A stretch of 64,000 bases of DNA, from contig NZ_SKCD01000044.1 in the NCBI RefSeq assembly GCF_006542765.1, forward strand, positions 287,455 through 351,454, given 5' to 3'. Both the position numbers and the translations under genes were made by a program. The stretch comes from Paenibacillus luteus (GTDB lineage: Bacteria > Bacillota > Bacilli > Paenibacillales > Paenibacillaceae). Positions 26,302 to 35,200 of the stretch are shown one piece after another. The notes under the pieces were generated by a model that saw only the letters and a program-made list of their open reading frames with translations, had not been told where the DNA came from and ran no database searches. Position 1 is the stretch's first letter. Each line of letters begins with the position of its first letter.

Positions 26302-26928
26302 ATGAGTACAGTATTATTTGTTAAAGCAAACGATCGCGGAATTGAACAGGCGACAAGCGTAAAGCTATACCACGCATTTCTAGACAGCTATAAAGCCAGC
26401 CACCCGGAAGATACGGTTGTTGAGCTTGATTTGTTCAAAGAAGAATTGCCATACCTGAATGCAGACATGATTAACGGTAACTTCAAAGCAGCTCGCGGCT
26501 TCGATCTGACGCCAGCCGAGCAAGCGGCAGTAACCGTATCCGATAAATACATTAACCAATTCCTAGCTGCAGATAAAGTCGTATTTGCTTTCCCGCTTTG
26601 GAACTTCACAGTACCTGCGGTATTGCATACGTATATTGACTACCTTTCCCAAGCTGGCAAAACTTTCTCTTATACAGCTGAAGGTCCGGTTGGATTGGTT
26701 ACTGACAAAAAAGTTGCTCTTCTTAACGCTCGTGGCGGTGTTTATTCTGAAGGTCCAGCTGCTTCGGTTGAGATGGCCTTTAACCTTATCCGCAATGTAA
26801 TGGGCTTCTTCGGCGTCACAAACCTCGAGAGCGTCATTATCGAAGGTCACAACCAGCTTCCTGATCAAGCCGAAGCGATTGTTGCGAACGGCCTAGAGCA
26901 AGCGAAAAAAGTTGCAGCAAGCTTCTAA
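26302..26928 (+). CDS. azoR: FMN-dependent NADH-azoreductase
   Basis: A 208-residue flavodoxin-fold enzyme of the AzoR family: VLFVKANDRGIEQATSVKLY near the N-terminus, the FMN-binding FAFPLWNFTVPAVLHTYIDY and LLNARGGVYSEGP. It reduces azo dyes and, physiologically, quinones by two electrons with NADH. GGAGGG precedes the ATG. It is a single gene with its own promoter, following the GAF-kinase two-component system, and ends at a strong terminator. Confidence 0.9.
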   Translation: MSTVLFVKANDRGIEQATSVKLYHAFLDSYKASHPEDTVVELDLFKEELPYLNADMINGNFKAARGFDLTPAEQAAVTVSDKYINQFLAADKVVFAFPLWNFTVPAVLHTYIDYLSQAGKTFSYTAEGPVGLVTDKKVALLNARGGVYSEGPAASVEMAFNLIRNVMGFFGVTNLESVIIEGHNQLPDQAEAIVANGLEQAKKVAASF

Positions 26929-26945
26929 TTCAAAACCTATGAGCC

Positions 26946-26981
26946 AAGGCAACCGGTCATTTGACTGGTTGTCTTTTTTTT
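26946..26981 (+). terminator. Terminator after azoR
   Basis: AAGGCAACCGGTC pairs with GACTGGTTGTCTT around ATTT, followed by a long T-run. The dispersed repeat copy 1 starts immediately after it. Confidence 0.85.
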
Positions 26982-26982
26982 G

Positions 26983-27074
26983 AAATATAGGAAGTGTATC
27001 CTTATTCTATACATTCTCTATATTTATAGGAATGAAACGCGCCGCGCGGCCAAAGGACGGCGATAGCCGTTTCA
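26983..27074 (+). repeat. Dispersed ~92-bp repeat, copy 1
   Basis: It shares an almost gap-free alignment with 31481-31570 (inverted) and 35201-35294. The left half can fold as a hairpin (AATATAG…GTATA with TATAC…CTATATT); the right half is GC-rich (GGAATGAAACGCGC, CCAAAGGAC) and ends in a partial inverted match CGTTTC. It follows the azoR terminator directly. Confidence 0.75.
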
Positions 27075-27115
27075 CCTTGGCGCGACCAATTTCCCTGAAA
27101 AAAATGATTGACTTC

Positions 27116-27159
27116 TTGGACAGGAAAATGGTTTTATTATATAGACCGATCGCTATAAT
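27116..27159 (+). promoter_or_regulatory. TetR-gene promoter with TetR-type operator
   Basis: TTGGAC (27116-27121) and TTATAT (27138-27143) are spaced 16 bases apart. TAGACCGATCGCTATA (27142-27157) matches the TetR-family palindrome TAGACCGATCGGTCTA at 13 of 16 positions, suggesting autorepression of the regulator and pump. Confidence 0.5.
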
Positions 27160-27173
27160 CGAGGAGTGAATGG

Positions 27174-27758
27174 ATGTCGGAAAAAACAAATACACGGCAA
27201 ATGATATTGGATACCGCTGCGCGTCTTTTTTTTACGAAAGGGTATCATGCGACGGGTTTAAGCCAAATTATTAAAGAAAGCGATTGTCCTAAAGGCTCTT
27301 TGTATTATTATTTTCCCAAGGGCAAGGAAGAGCTGGCTCTGGAGTGCATCCAATGCACGAAATTGTTTGTTACCGAGAAATGGAAAGCCAAGTTCGATGC
27401 CTACAATGACCCGGCTGAGGCCGTGCAGGCCTTTGTGATGGAACTAGGAACGGATGCGGAAAAATGCGATTTTCAAGGTTACATGCCATTTAGCTTCTGG
27501 ATGGCTGTAGAGACATCTGCCATCAGCGAGAAGCTGAGAGAGGCAGGACAAGACGTATTTGCTTCTTGGCAAGCGGTCGTATCAGAGAGGCTGATCCAGG
27601 CCGGCATGGAGAAGACGAGAGCGGAGGACGTAGGTGTCGTTATCGTTTCACTGCTGGAAGGTGCTCTTATCCTTGCCATTACGAAACGCGATAAACAGCC
27701 GTTAGCTACTGCGTCAAAATGTATTCCGTATTTAATTAATAAATGTCCTTCTCTTTGA
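27174..27758 (+). CDS. TetR/AcrR family transcriptional regulator
   Basis: A 194-residue repressor. The N-terminal helix-turn-helix is clear (ILDTAARLFFTKGYHATGLS, SDCPKGSLYYYFPKGKEELA); the C-terminal part (VVIVSLLEGALILA) is the ligand-binding and dimer domain of the YxaF/LmrA-like group. GAGGAG lies ahead of the ATG. It is followed 40 bases later by a drug-efflux gene, which it most likely represses until a drug binds. Confidence 0.9.
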   Translation: MSEKTNTRQMILDTAARLFFTKGYHATGLSQIIKESDCPKGSLYYYFPKGKEELALECIQCTKLFVTEKWKAKFDAYNDPAEAVQAFVMELGTDAEKCDFQGYMPFSFWMAVETSAISEKLREAGQDVFASWQAVVSERLIQAGMEKTRAEDVGVVIVSLLEGALILAITKRDKQPLATASKCIPYLINKCPSL

Positions 27759-27806
27759 GAAGTCATTCATAAAAAAAGATAGAAAGATTATGGGAGAGTG
27801 GAAAGC

Positions 27807-29261
27807 TTGCAAGCATCAATGGCAGAACCGCAACAAAATACGGGGCAAAAATATAAAGTAATCCCCATTATGATTTCGTTATTGTTAGCTGGATTTATAG
27901 GCATGTTCAGCGAAACGGCGCTTAACGTAGCGCTTAGTGATTTAATAAGCATATTTAATATCAGTGCTGCAACCGTGCAATGGCTCACGACGGGTTACCT
28001 TCTCACATTAGGAATATTGGTTCCCGTATCCGGTTTGTTGCTGCAATGGTTTTCGACTAGGCAGCTATTCATAGCTGCGCTTAGCTTTTCTGTTTTAGGC
28101 ACTCTGGTTGCGGCGCTAGCGCCTAGCTTTGAAGTGTTATTGACTGCGCGTGTCATTCAGGCTGCAGGTACGGCATTGCTGCTTCCGCTCATGTTCAATA
28201 CGATCCTCATCATTTTCCCAGCGGAAAAAAGAGGAGCAGCCATGGGCGTCATCGGGCTCGTTATAATGGTCGCGCCTGCCGTTGGGCCTACGATTGCGGG
28301 GTTATTGATCGAGAATTTAAGCTGGCACTGGATTTTCTGGTTGTCGCTGCCGTTCCTCGTGATCGCTTTGCTGTTTGGCATGCTTTACATGCAAAACGTA
28401 TCCACGATTACAAAACCGAAAATTGATATTTTCTCACTTGTCTTTTCTACACTCGGCTTTGGCGGAATCGTCTTTGCATTCAGCAGCGCTGGCGAAGGAG
28501 AAGGCGGTTGGGGCAGTACGAAGGTTATTGCTTCGATGATTGTGGGTATAGTGGCGCTGGTTATCTTTGCCATTCGTCAGCTAACGATGAAGCAGCCGAT
28601 GATGAACCTGCGTGCATTCAAGCATCCGATGTTCGTCGTAGGTACGCTAATGGTCTTCATTTGTATGATGGTCATCTTGTCATCCATGCTCGTATTGCCG
28701 ATGTATTTGATTAGAGGGCTTGGCCTTAGCGCTTTGACAGCAGGGCTTGTTATGCTGCCAGGCGGCCTTATCAACGGTATTATGTCTCCCATTATGGGAA
28801 GCCTCTTCGATAAATTTGGACCGAAATGGCTCGTTATTCCTGGACTTGTCATTGTTGCTGCCGTGCTTTGGTTCTTCTCGGGCATCACGACAGCATCGAC
28901 GCTCACGCTTATTATCGTGCTTCATTCCTGCTTGATGGTCGGTATTTCCATGGTATGGATGCCTTCCCAAACCAATGGCCTCAATCAGCTGCCACGTGAG
29001 CTGTATCCGGATGGAACCGCGATTATGAACACGCTCCAGCAAGTGGCGGGTGCCATCGGTACAGCGGTAGCGGTAAGCGTCATGACTGCCGGCATTAACG
29101 GCTTTATGAAGGATGCTGCCGATCCAACAGATCCAGCCAACGCACCACTCGCTTTGACAGCAGGCATTCAAAACGCCTTTATCTTTGCGACGGTGGTTGC
29201 GGTCATCGGCTTGATTGTCGCTTTCTTCATCAAGCGGGTTCATGTGGGCAAGCAGCATTAA
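27807..29261 (+). CDS. MFS transporter, DHA2 (EmrB/QacA) family
   Basis: A pump of about 484 residues with 14 membrane segments (IPIMISLLLAGFIGMFSETA first; LLLPLMFNTILIIFPAEKRG with the antiporter motif region; AAMGVIGLVIMVAPAVGPTI matches antiporter motif C). There is no usable ATG with a ribosome site: GTG 27798 is too close to GGGAG, whereas TTG 27807 lies about nine bases from GGAGAG and is preferred. It forms an operon with the TetR gene and should export drugs by proton antiport. Confidence 0.88.
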   Translation: MQASMAEPQQNTGQKYKVIPIMISLLLAGFIGMFSETALNVALSDLISIFNISAATVQWLTTGYLLTLGILVPVSGLLLQWFSTRQLFIAALSFSVLGTLVAALAPSFEVLLTARVIQAAGTALLLPLMFNTILIIFPAEKRGAAMGVIGLVIMVAPAVGPTIAGLLIENLSWHWIFWLSLPFLVIALLFGMLYMQNVSTITKPKIDIFSLVFSTLGFGGIVFAFSSAGEGEGGWGSTKVIASMIVGIVALVIFAIRQLTMKQPMMNLRAFKHPMFVVGTLMVFICMMVILSSMLVLPMYLIRGLGLSALTAGLVMLPGGLINGIMSPIMGSLFDKFGPKWLVIPGLVIVAAVLWFFSGITTASTLTLIIVLHSCLMVGISMVWMPSQTNGLNQLPRELYPDGTAIMNTLQQVAGAIGTAVAVSVMTAGINGFMKDAADPTDPANAPLALTAGIQNAFIFATVVAVIGLIVAFFIKRVHVGKQH

Positions 29262-29272
29262 CAGAATAGAGT

Positions 29273-29312
29273 AAAGAGACAGTACCTATACACAGGTGCT
29301 GTCTCTTTTTTT
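29273..29312 (+). terminator. Terminator after the DHA2 pump gene
   Basis: A 15-bp stem, AAAGAGACAGTACCT with AGGTGCTGTCTCTTT (one wobble), loop ATACAC, then eight T residues. Confidence 0.9.
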
Positions 29313-29320
29313 TGGAAGGA

Positions 29321-29350
29321 TTGACGTTGAGAAATATTATCATCTACAAT
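29321..29350 (+). promoter_or_regulatory. Promoter of the OmpR-type two-component operon
   Basis: TTGACG (29321-29326), 18 bases, TACAAT (29345-29350). The promoter lies inside a longer reading frame that would start at 29312, which argues for the start at 29405. Confidence 0.65.
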
Positions 29351-29404
29351 AATGAGAATACTGCGATAGAGAAGCAAGGCTGCATAAAAAAGGCGGGTCA
29401 GGGA

Positions 29405-30082
29405 ATGAAAAGAATATTGCTCATTGAAGATGAAAGAAATTTAGCACGATTTATTGAGCTGGAGCTGCGGCATGAATCGTTTGATATTGTTGTTGCATCC
29501 GATGGGAATAGTGGATTGGAGCTTGCGCTGCGCGAAGATTGGGATGCTATTTTGCTTGATCTGATGCTGCCAGGCTTAGATGGCCTGGAGGTTTGCCGCC
29601 GGATTCGCACTTTGAAATCTACACCTATTCTCATGTTGACGGCTAGAGATAGTATTTCGGACCGCGTCTCAGGTCTGGATAGCGGAGCAGATGACTATAT
29701 CCCGAAGCCATTCGCGATTGAAGAGCTTTTAGCGCGGCTTCGTGTCGTCTTCAGAAGACAAGAGAAGCAGGCGGAAGAGCAGCGGTCCATGCTAGTGTTC
29801 GGCGAGCTTAGCGTTGATCTGGATGCCAGAATCGTGAGCAAAGGAAATCAAATGATCGGGCTGACGAAGCGGGAGTATGAGCTGCTGCTCGCTTTTATGC
29901 ACAATCCGAACCGCGTGCTCTCACGGGAAACGCTGCTGGATAAGGTGTGGGGTTTCGACGCTGCGGTCGATACGAATGTTGTGGACGTTTATGTAAGATA
30001 CTTACGCAATAAAATAGATTCGCCGGAGAAGGAAAGCTGTATTCAAACGCAGCGCGGCGTAGGATATGTGATGAGAAAATGA
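29405..30082 (+). CDS. Response regulator, OmpR family
   Basis: A 225-residue regulator: receiver domain (IEDE, Asp52 in AILLDLMLPGLDG, Thr in MLTARD, Lys in IPKPF) and a C-terminal winged-helix domain (LTKREYELLLAFMHNPNRVL, DVYVRYLRNKID, RGVGYVMRK). ATG 29405 follows GGCGGGTCAGGGA and is downstream of the promoter. It overlaps its kinase gene by ATGA. The inputs and targets are unknown; the layout resembles ArlR-type systems. Confidence 0.93.
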   Translation: MKRILLIEDERNLARFIELELRHESFDIVVASDGNSGLELALREDWDAILLDLMLPGLDGLEVCRRIRTLKSTPILMLTARDSISDRVSGLDSGADDYIPKPFAIEELLARLRVVFRRQEKQAEEQRSMLVFGELSVDLDARIVSKGNQMIGLTKREYELLLAFMHNPNRVLSRETLLDKVWGFDAAVDTNVVDVYVRYLRNKIDSPEKESCIQTQRGVGYVMRK

Positions 30083-31488
30083 ACAGGCTGCGACAATGGT
30101 TTTCTCGTTTTCCGATTAAGTGGAAGCTGACCTTATGGTCAGCTTTGCTGCTGTTTCTGCTGTTTGTTGCGTATAATGCCGTTCAATATGTTTTTGTTGA
30201 GAAATGGATGGTTAAGCAAACGGAAATGAATACGAAAGAGGATATGCGCGAGATTTTGAATTACTTATTGGAGAAGGAGTTTACGTTCGAAGAGTCAGAG
30301 ATGGCCTCGATTCGCAGCTTCCTCGAAAAGGTAAATGAACGCAATCAGTTGATTCGGCTGTTAGACGAGAACGGGGATCAGATACTCGTTGTTTCAGAAA
30401 ATATACCCGATCAATGGATGGATGTATATCCACGTACTAAGCTCGCCGGAAAAGGCACCTGGTTTCTAGATTCTAATTTGCTGCTCATGAGGAGCCCACT
30501 TACCATATTTTCTTTCAATGGCACGGTGGAAATTGTGAAAAATAATGAGGATTTCGAAAAGCTCAGCACGGCTTTTTTTCGTATCATGATCATTTGCTGT
30601 TTTGGAGCTGTCATTATTAGCGGCATCGGCGGAGGTCTGCTTGCGCGCCAGTTGCTTAAGCCGCTTCAAACGATGAACCAAGCGATGGTCGGTGTGAAGA
30701 ACAAAGGCGTGAAGGAACGTGTAAGGCTGAATGAAAACAAAAACGATGAGATTGCTGCTTTAATGAAGCTGTTTAACGAAATGATGGATCAGCTCGAGCG
30801 CTCCTTCGGCCAGCAGAAGCAATTTGTCGAGGATGCCTCTCATGAACTCAGAACCCCAGTCGCGATTATGGAGGGCCATTTGCAGCTGCTGCAGCGGTGG
30901 GGCAAGGATGATCCAGCTATACTAGAAGAATCGTTGAACGCTTCCGTGGAAGAGCTGGCTCGCTTAAAGGGGCTTGTACAGGAGCTACTTTCCCTTTCCC
31001 GCGCGGAGAAGGAACTCCCTGCAAAGGATGAGCAATGGATGCATTCAGCTAAAACAATAGAGAAGCTCATTGGAAACATAACCTTGCTGCATCCTGATTT
31101 TCACGTGGAAGCGGAGCTTGGACCAATCTCACAAGCGGTGCTTTTTGTGTCGGAGCAGCATTTGGAGCAAATCATGCTCATTTTACTTGATAATGCGATT
31201 CGTTATTCAGGTGCGAGCAGGACGATCGAGGTGTCCGGCGCTCTTCATGAGGATGAAGTGCTCCTTTCCGTGAAAGACTTTGGTATAGGCATCTCGGAAA
31301 CAGACCTCTCCTTCGTGATGAATCGCTTCTACCGGGCAGACAAGTCTAGGAGCGGCGCGAGCGGCGGTCATGGGCTTGGATTAGCGATCGCCACGCGGCT
31401 TGTTCAGCGTTATGACGGCCGATTGATCATGAAGAGCAGGGAGGGAGAAGGCACGACGGTTACTGTTTTTCTCAAAGTGAACGGCTAA
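30079..31488 (+). CDS. Sensor histidine kinase (HAMP, HisKA, HATPase)
   Basis: A 469-residue membrane kinase. Membrane segments lie near residues 17-38 and 174-197 with a sensor loop of ~130 residues between them. HAMP follows, then HisKA with EDASHELRTPVAIMEGH (His255) and HATPase with LLDNAIRYS, DFGIGISE and HGLGLAIA. It is coupled to the OmpR regulator by ATGA. Its last codons (AAC GGC TAA) lie within copy 2 of the dispersed repeat, so the repeat supplies the stop codon. Confidence 0.93.
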   Translation: MNRLRQWFSRFPIKWKLTLWSALLLFLLFVAYNAVQYVFVEKWMVKQTEMNTKEDMREILNYLLEKEFTFEESEMASIRSFLEKVNERNQLIRLLDENGDQILVVSENIPDQWMDVYPRTKLAGKGTWFLDSNLLLMRSPLTIFSFNGTVEIVKNNEDFEKLSTAFFRIMIICCFGAVIISGIGGGLLARQLLKPLQTMNQAMVGVKNKGVKERVRLNENKNDEIAALMKLFNEMMDQLERSFGQQKQFVEDASHELRTPVAIMEGHLQLLQRWGKDDPAILEESLNASVEELARLKGLVQELLSLSRAEKELPAKDEQWMHSAKTIEKLIGNITLLHPDFHVEAELGPISQAVLFVSEQHLEQIMLILLDNAIRYSGASRTIEVSGALHEDEVLLSVKDFGIGISETDLSFVMNRFYRADKSRSGASGGHGLGLAIATRLVQRYDGRLIMKSREGEGTTVTVFLKVNG

Positions 31489-31570
31489 CGCCGTCCTTTG
31501 GCGGCGCGGCGTGTTTCATTCCGAGAAATATAGAGAATGTATAGCCTAAGGATATACATTCCTATATTTT
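31481..31570 (-). repeat. Dispersed ~92-bp repeat, copy 2 (inverted)
   Basis: Read on the minus strand it matches copy 1 with few substitutions (TATACATTCTCTATATTT, GGAATGAAAC, CCAAAGGACGGCG). It overlaps the stop codon of the kinase gene and abuts a bidirectional terminator. Confidence 0.75.
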
Positions 31571-31610
31571 AAAAAAGTTGCCCGAAATTAAATTTCGGAC
31601 AACTTTTTTT
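31571..31610. terminator. Bidirectional terminator
   Basis: AAAAAAGTTG and CCGAAATT pair with AATTTCGG and CAACTTTTTT with one mismatch; A- and T-runs flank both sides, so it can work on either strand. Confidence 0.85.
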
Positions 31611-31665
31611 GTTTTCACAGCATTTTCTCATTTTAGTCCGTTACAATAAGAACTGTTGAGTTGAT

Positions 31666-31684
31666 GGTAATGATATTCATTATC
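31666..31684 (+). promoter_or_regulatory. Fur box before the iron ABC operon
   Basis: GGTAATGATATTCATTATC matches the 19-bp Fur consensus GATAATGATAATCATTATC at 17 positions. It lies 35 bases before the start of the binding-protein gene and marks the operon as iron-repressed. Confidence 0.85.
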
Positions 31685-31718
31685 AAATATAAATAAGCGA
31701 ATGAGAGGTACCACCAAG

Positions 31719-32858
31719 ATGAAAAAGAAAAACCTAGCAGGAATCATCATGATAACGATGCTCACACTGCTCGTATTAGCAGGCTGCGGAGCGAATAATA
31801 CAGGAAATAACAAGTCAGCAGCTTCGTCTCCGTCACCTGAGGCAAGTGAGAAGGCTGCTAATTCGGAAGGTAATAAGAATGAAGCTGTTAAGGATAATGG
31901 CAAGGACCAGATCGTAAATGTATTTACAGCAAGACACTATGATGTAGATAGCCAGCTGTTTGATGCTTTTACAAAGGAAACGGGCATTAAAGTGAATGAA
32001 ATCAAAGGTACAGCCGAAGAGCTGGTCGAACGATTGAAGCGTGAAGGCGAGAGTTCTGAAGCGGATTTGTTCATTACCGTTGATGGCGGGGTATTGAATT
32101 ATGCGAAGCAAAATGATGTGCTTCAGCCAATTCAATCGGCTTCGGTTGATGCCAATGTGCCGGCGGAGTGGCGGGATAACGATAACAATTGGGTAGGGAT
32201 TGCAACGCGAGCTCGCGTTATCGTCTACGCCAAGGACCGCGTGAAACCAGATCAGCTGTCCACATATGAGGATTTGGCAAGTGATAAGTGGAAAGGGAAA
32301 GTATTAGCGCGCTCTTCCTCCAGCTTGTATAATCAATCGCTGCTGGCTTCCTTCATCGAACTGAACGGGGAAGAGGCTGCTGAGACTTGGGCGAAAGGGA
32401 TTGTCACAAATTTTGCTCGTAATCCAGAAGGCGGAGACCGCGATCAAGCGAAAGCAATTGTAGCTGGAATAGGCGACGTCGCCATTATGAATACTTATTA
32501 TGTTGGGCAAATGCTTCATTCCAAGGATGCTGAAGAGGTTAAAGTGGCCGAGCAAATTGGCGTATTTTTCCCGAATCAAGACACCACAGGTACACATCTG
32601 AACATCAGCGGCGTTGGGCTTACCAAACATGCGAAAAACAAGGATAACGCGATTAAGCTGATCGAATATATGACAGGCAAGGACGGTCAAACGCTGCTGA
32701 CGCAAGGAAGCTTCGAGTTTCCAGTCAATGCAGAGGCTGACAAGCCAGAGCTGCTGAAAGGCTGGGGAGATTTCAAAACTCAGCAGCTCAACTTCTCCAA
32801 GCTGGGCGATCATAATAAAAAAGCAGTTGAGCTTCTAGCGAAGGTAGGCTGGAAATAA
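31719..32858 (+). CDS. Fe(3+) ABC transporter substrate-binding lipoprotein
   Basis: A 379-residue FutA/FbpA-type binding protein. The lipoprotein signal ends in LAGC (Cys23), followed by a Ser/Asn/Glu-rich linker and the SBP domain (VNVFTARHYDVDSQLFDAFT, RARVIVYAKDRVKPDQLSTY, and the paired tyrosines NTYYVGQM typical of ferric-iron ligands). ATG 31719 follows GAGAGGT; an in-frame ATG at 31701 lacks a site. It heads a Fur-boxed operon with permease and ATPase. Confidence 0.92.
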   Translation: MKKKNLAGIIMITMLTLLVLAGCGANNTGNNKSAASSPSPEASEKAANSEGNKNEAVKDNGKDQIVNVFTARHYDVDSQLFDAFTKETGIKVNEIKGTAEELVERLKREGESSEADLFITVDGGVLNYAKQNDVLQPIQSASVDANVPAEWRDNDNNWVGIATRARVIVYAKDRVKPDQLSTYEDLASDKWKGKVLARSSSSLYNQSLLASFIELNGEEAAETWAKGIVTNFARNPEGGDRDQAKAIVAGIGDVAIMNTYYVGQMLHSKDAEEVKVAEQIGVFFPNQDTTGTHLNISGVGLTKHAKNKDNAIKLIEYMTGKDGQTLLTQGSFEFPVNAEADKPELLKGWGDFKTQQLNFSKLGDHNKKAVELLAKVGWK

Positions 32859-32860
32859 AA

Positions 32861-34516
32861 ATGTTCGTCTCTACCTTGCTGCGAAACTTGAAAAGAAGGC
32901 TAAACGGCTGGGTAATCTTGAGCGTGATAGGGGCCGTAATGGCCCTTGTCCCGTCTCTTTATATTTTATTTGGCTTATTCCGCAGACCGAATGAAAACTG
33001 GCAGCAAATTAAGGACTACATGCTGTTTGATTCGATTATGCAGTCCATGTGGCTGGTGCTTGGCACCGTTTTCTTCTCCGTTATCATCGGGGTGTCGCTT
33101 GCGTGGCTTATGGCTGCCCATGACTTTCCGCTGCGCGGATTTTTTCATTTTGCCTTCCTGCTTCCACTTGCGATCCCGCCTTACATTGGGGCCTATACTT
33201 ACGGCTCAATGCTTAGCTATACGGGGAGCATACAAGCATTTATGCGTAATTCACTTGGCGTAACACCTAATCAGGCTTATTTTGATATTTTGTCCATGAA
33301 GGGCGCCATCTTTATATTTACTCTTTTTTTGTTTCCTTATATTTATTTGATAACCAAAACATTTCTGGAGAAGCAAAGCGCTGCGTTTATCGAAAATGCT
33401 AGGCTGCTTGGGAAAGGGAAGCTTCATGTTTTTTTTCGAATCGTATTGCCCTTGTCTCAAGCGGCAATCGTTGGCGGAGCAAGCCTGGTCGCTTTTGAGG
33501 TTTTGAACGATTTTGGCGTTACGAAGCATTATGGCATACCTTCGTTTACGGCGACTATTTTCAAAACCTGGTTCGGCATGTATGACGTGGATTCAGCCAT
33601 TCGGCTCGCGGCATTGCTAATGAGCGTCATAATTGGCTTGTTCATCGTAGAGCGGCTGCTGCGCAGACGCAGAAGGTTTCATTCGCCCACAAGTCGGACG
33701 AGTCCGCTCAGAAGAAGGCGCTTAAACAAGCTGGGGACCGCGGCAGCGGTTGCTTCCTGTACCGTTATTTTTGCACTTTCTTTTGCGATCCCAGTTGTTC
33801 AGCTGATTGTATGGGCGACATGGACCTATGCGGATGTGTTCAATGGGAAGTTTGTTCAACTGATACGCAATACGCTGGTGGTTTCCCTCGTTTCGATTGG
33901 ACTGCTCATGCTTCTTGCCGTTATTGTTGCTAACGTAAGCCGCTCCTACAAGCATTCGACCTTTGCGATTGCGATTACTAAGCTTATTTCGATGGGTTAC
34001 TCTATACCGGGAGCTGTGTTGTCGATTGGCGTGCTGGCGGTGTTCATATCCATTGATCATCAGCTCGGCGGATTCTACGGCTGGTTAGGCTGGGGTTCAG
34101 GCAAACTAGTGCTAAGCATGTCGCTGGTTATGCTCGTATTTGCTTACGTGATCCGTTTTTTGGCGGTGGGCTTTAACGCCGTCGAATCGGGCTTCGATAA
34201 AATAGGCAATCGTTATTCGGAAGCTTCACGAACACTTGGTATGAGCATGACCAAAACGTTCTTCAAGGTGGATTTTCCTATGATTAAAGGCTCGATCCTC
34301 GCAGGTTTCCTGTTAACGTTCATGGAAATGGTCAAGGAGCTTCCGCTTACGCTGCTGCTGCGCCCTTTTAATTTTGAGACACTGGCAACCAAAGCATACC
34401 AATACGCTAGCGATGAGCAGATCCATCAGGCATCGGTTCCTTCGCTATTCATTATTGCAGTTGGTACACTATCCGTCTTTTTCTATCATTGGTTGGGAGA
34501 GAAGAAATCAACATGA
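32861..34516 (+). CDS. Fe(3+) ABC transporter permease (fused two-domain)
   Basis: A 551-residue FbpB/SfuB-type permease with two tandem binding-protein-dependent transport domains, about 12 membrane segments in all. EAA-like loops are seen near ENARLLGKGKLHVFFRIVLP and EASRTLGMSMTKTFFKVDFP, one per half. It starts two bases after the binding-protein stop and overlaps the ATPase start by ATGA. Confidence 0.92.
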   Translation: MFVSTLLRNLKRRLNGWVILSVIGAVMALVPSLYILFGLFRRPNENWQQIKDYMLFDSIMQSMWLVLGTVFFSVIIGVSLAWLMAAHDFPLRGFFHFAFLLPLAIPPYIGAYTYGSMLSYTGSIQAFMRNSLGVTPNQAYFDILSMKGAIFIFTLFLFPYIYLITKTFLEKQSAAFIENARLLGKGKLHVFFRIVLPLSQAAIVGGASLVAFEVLNDFGVTKHYGIPSFTATIFKTWFGMYDVDSAIRLAALLMSVIIGLFIVERLLRRRRRFHSPTSRTSPLRRRRLNKLGTAAAVASCTVIFALSFAIPVVQLIVWATWTYADVFNGKFVQLIRNTLVVSLVSIGLLMLLAVIVANVSRSYKHSTFAIAITKLISMGYSIPGAVLSIGVLAVFISIDHQLGGFYGWLGWGSGKLVLSMSLVMLVFAYVIRFLAVGFNAVESGFDKIGNRYSEASRTLGMSMTKTFFKVDFPMIKGSILAGFLLTFMEMVKELPLTLLLRPFNFETLATKAYQYASDEQIHQASVPSLFIIAVGTLSVFFYHWLGEKKST

Positions 34517-35160
34517 CATTTTTTGAGCTGACAGACGTCTCTTTCGGATATGCGAAGCGGAATGCTTCCGTTCTGAAGCAATTCTCCATGAGTGTGGAAA
34601 AAGGGGAAGTGGTTGGGCTGCTTGGGCAAAGCGGCTGTGGCAAAAGCACCCTGCTGCGAATCATTGCCGGACTTGAACTGCCAGATTCGGGACGAATCAC
34701 CATTAACGGCAGAACGTTGGTCGACCAGCAGCATTTTATCGAGCCCGAGCAGCGTGGTGTGGGCATGGTATTTCAGGATTATGCTTTATTTCCTCATTTG
34801 ACCGTTGGCCAAAATATATTATTCGGGCTGCATCAGCTATCGAAAAAGAATAGGTTGCTTCGTCTGGAGGAAATGTTGGAGTTCATTCAACTGCAGCATC
34901 TCGTGAAGCGGTATCCACATGAGCTTAGCGGAGGGCAGCAGCAGCGGGTTGCTTTTGCAAGGGCGCTAGCTCCATCGCCAGAATTGTTATTAATGGATGA
35001 GCCATTCAGCAGCCTGGATGCTCATTTGAAACAAGACATTCGAGAAGAGCTGAAGCAATTGCTGCGTGCGGCTAATATGACCTGTCTGCTCGTTACACAT
35101 GATCAAGAAGACGCAGCTGTCATCTGTGACCGTATCGTGCAGATGACAAGCCAGGCATAA
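34513..35160 (+). CDS. Fe(3+) ABC transporter ATP-binding protein (short form)
   Basis: A 215-residue ATPase with Walker A GQSGCGKST, signature LSGGQQQR, Walker B LLLMDEPFSSLD and the switch His in VTHDQEDA. It ends right after the nucleotide-binding domain and lacks the C-terminal regulatory (TOBE-type) domain that makes most FbpC proteins ~350 residues long. The start at ATG 34513 follows GGGAGAGAAG and overlaps the permease stop by ATGA. Confidence 0.92.
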   Translation: MTFFELTDVSFGYAKRNASVLKQFSMSVEKGEVVGLLGQSGCGKSTLLRIIAGLELPDSGRITINGRTLVDQQHFIEPEQRGVGMVFQDYALFPHLTVGQNILFGLHQLSKKNRLLRLEEMLEFIQLQHLVKRYPHELSGGQQQRVAFARALAPSPELLLMDEPFSSLDAHLKQDIREELKQLLRAANMTCLLVTHDQEDAAVICDRIVQMTSQA

Positions 35161-35163
35161 AAG

Positions 35164-35199
35164 AAAAAGGACATTAGCCATTAGGCTAGTGTCCTTTTT
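35164..35199 (+). terminator. Terminator of the iron ABC operon
   Basis: AAAAAGGACATTAGCC pairs with GGCTAGTGTCCTTTTT (one wobble), loop ATTA. Copy 3 of the dispersed repeat follows at once. Confidence 0.9.
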
Positions 35200-35200
35200 G

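Noticed and set aside
28680..29258. A 192-codon minus-strand frame inside the DHA2 pump gene
   Set aside because: Antisense shadow with no domain and no ribosome site.
26983..31570. Composite transposon made by inverted repeat copies 1 and 2
   Set aside because: No transposase or integrase and no target duplication is visible; the genes between are an ordinary TetR/pump and two-component set.
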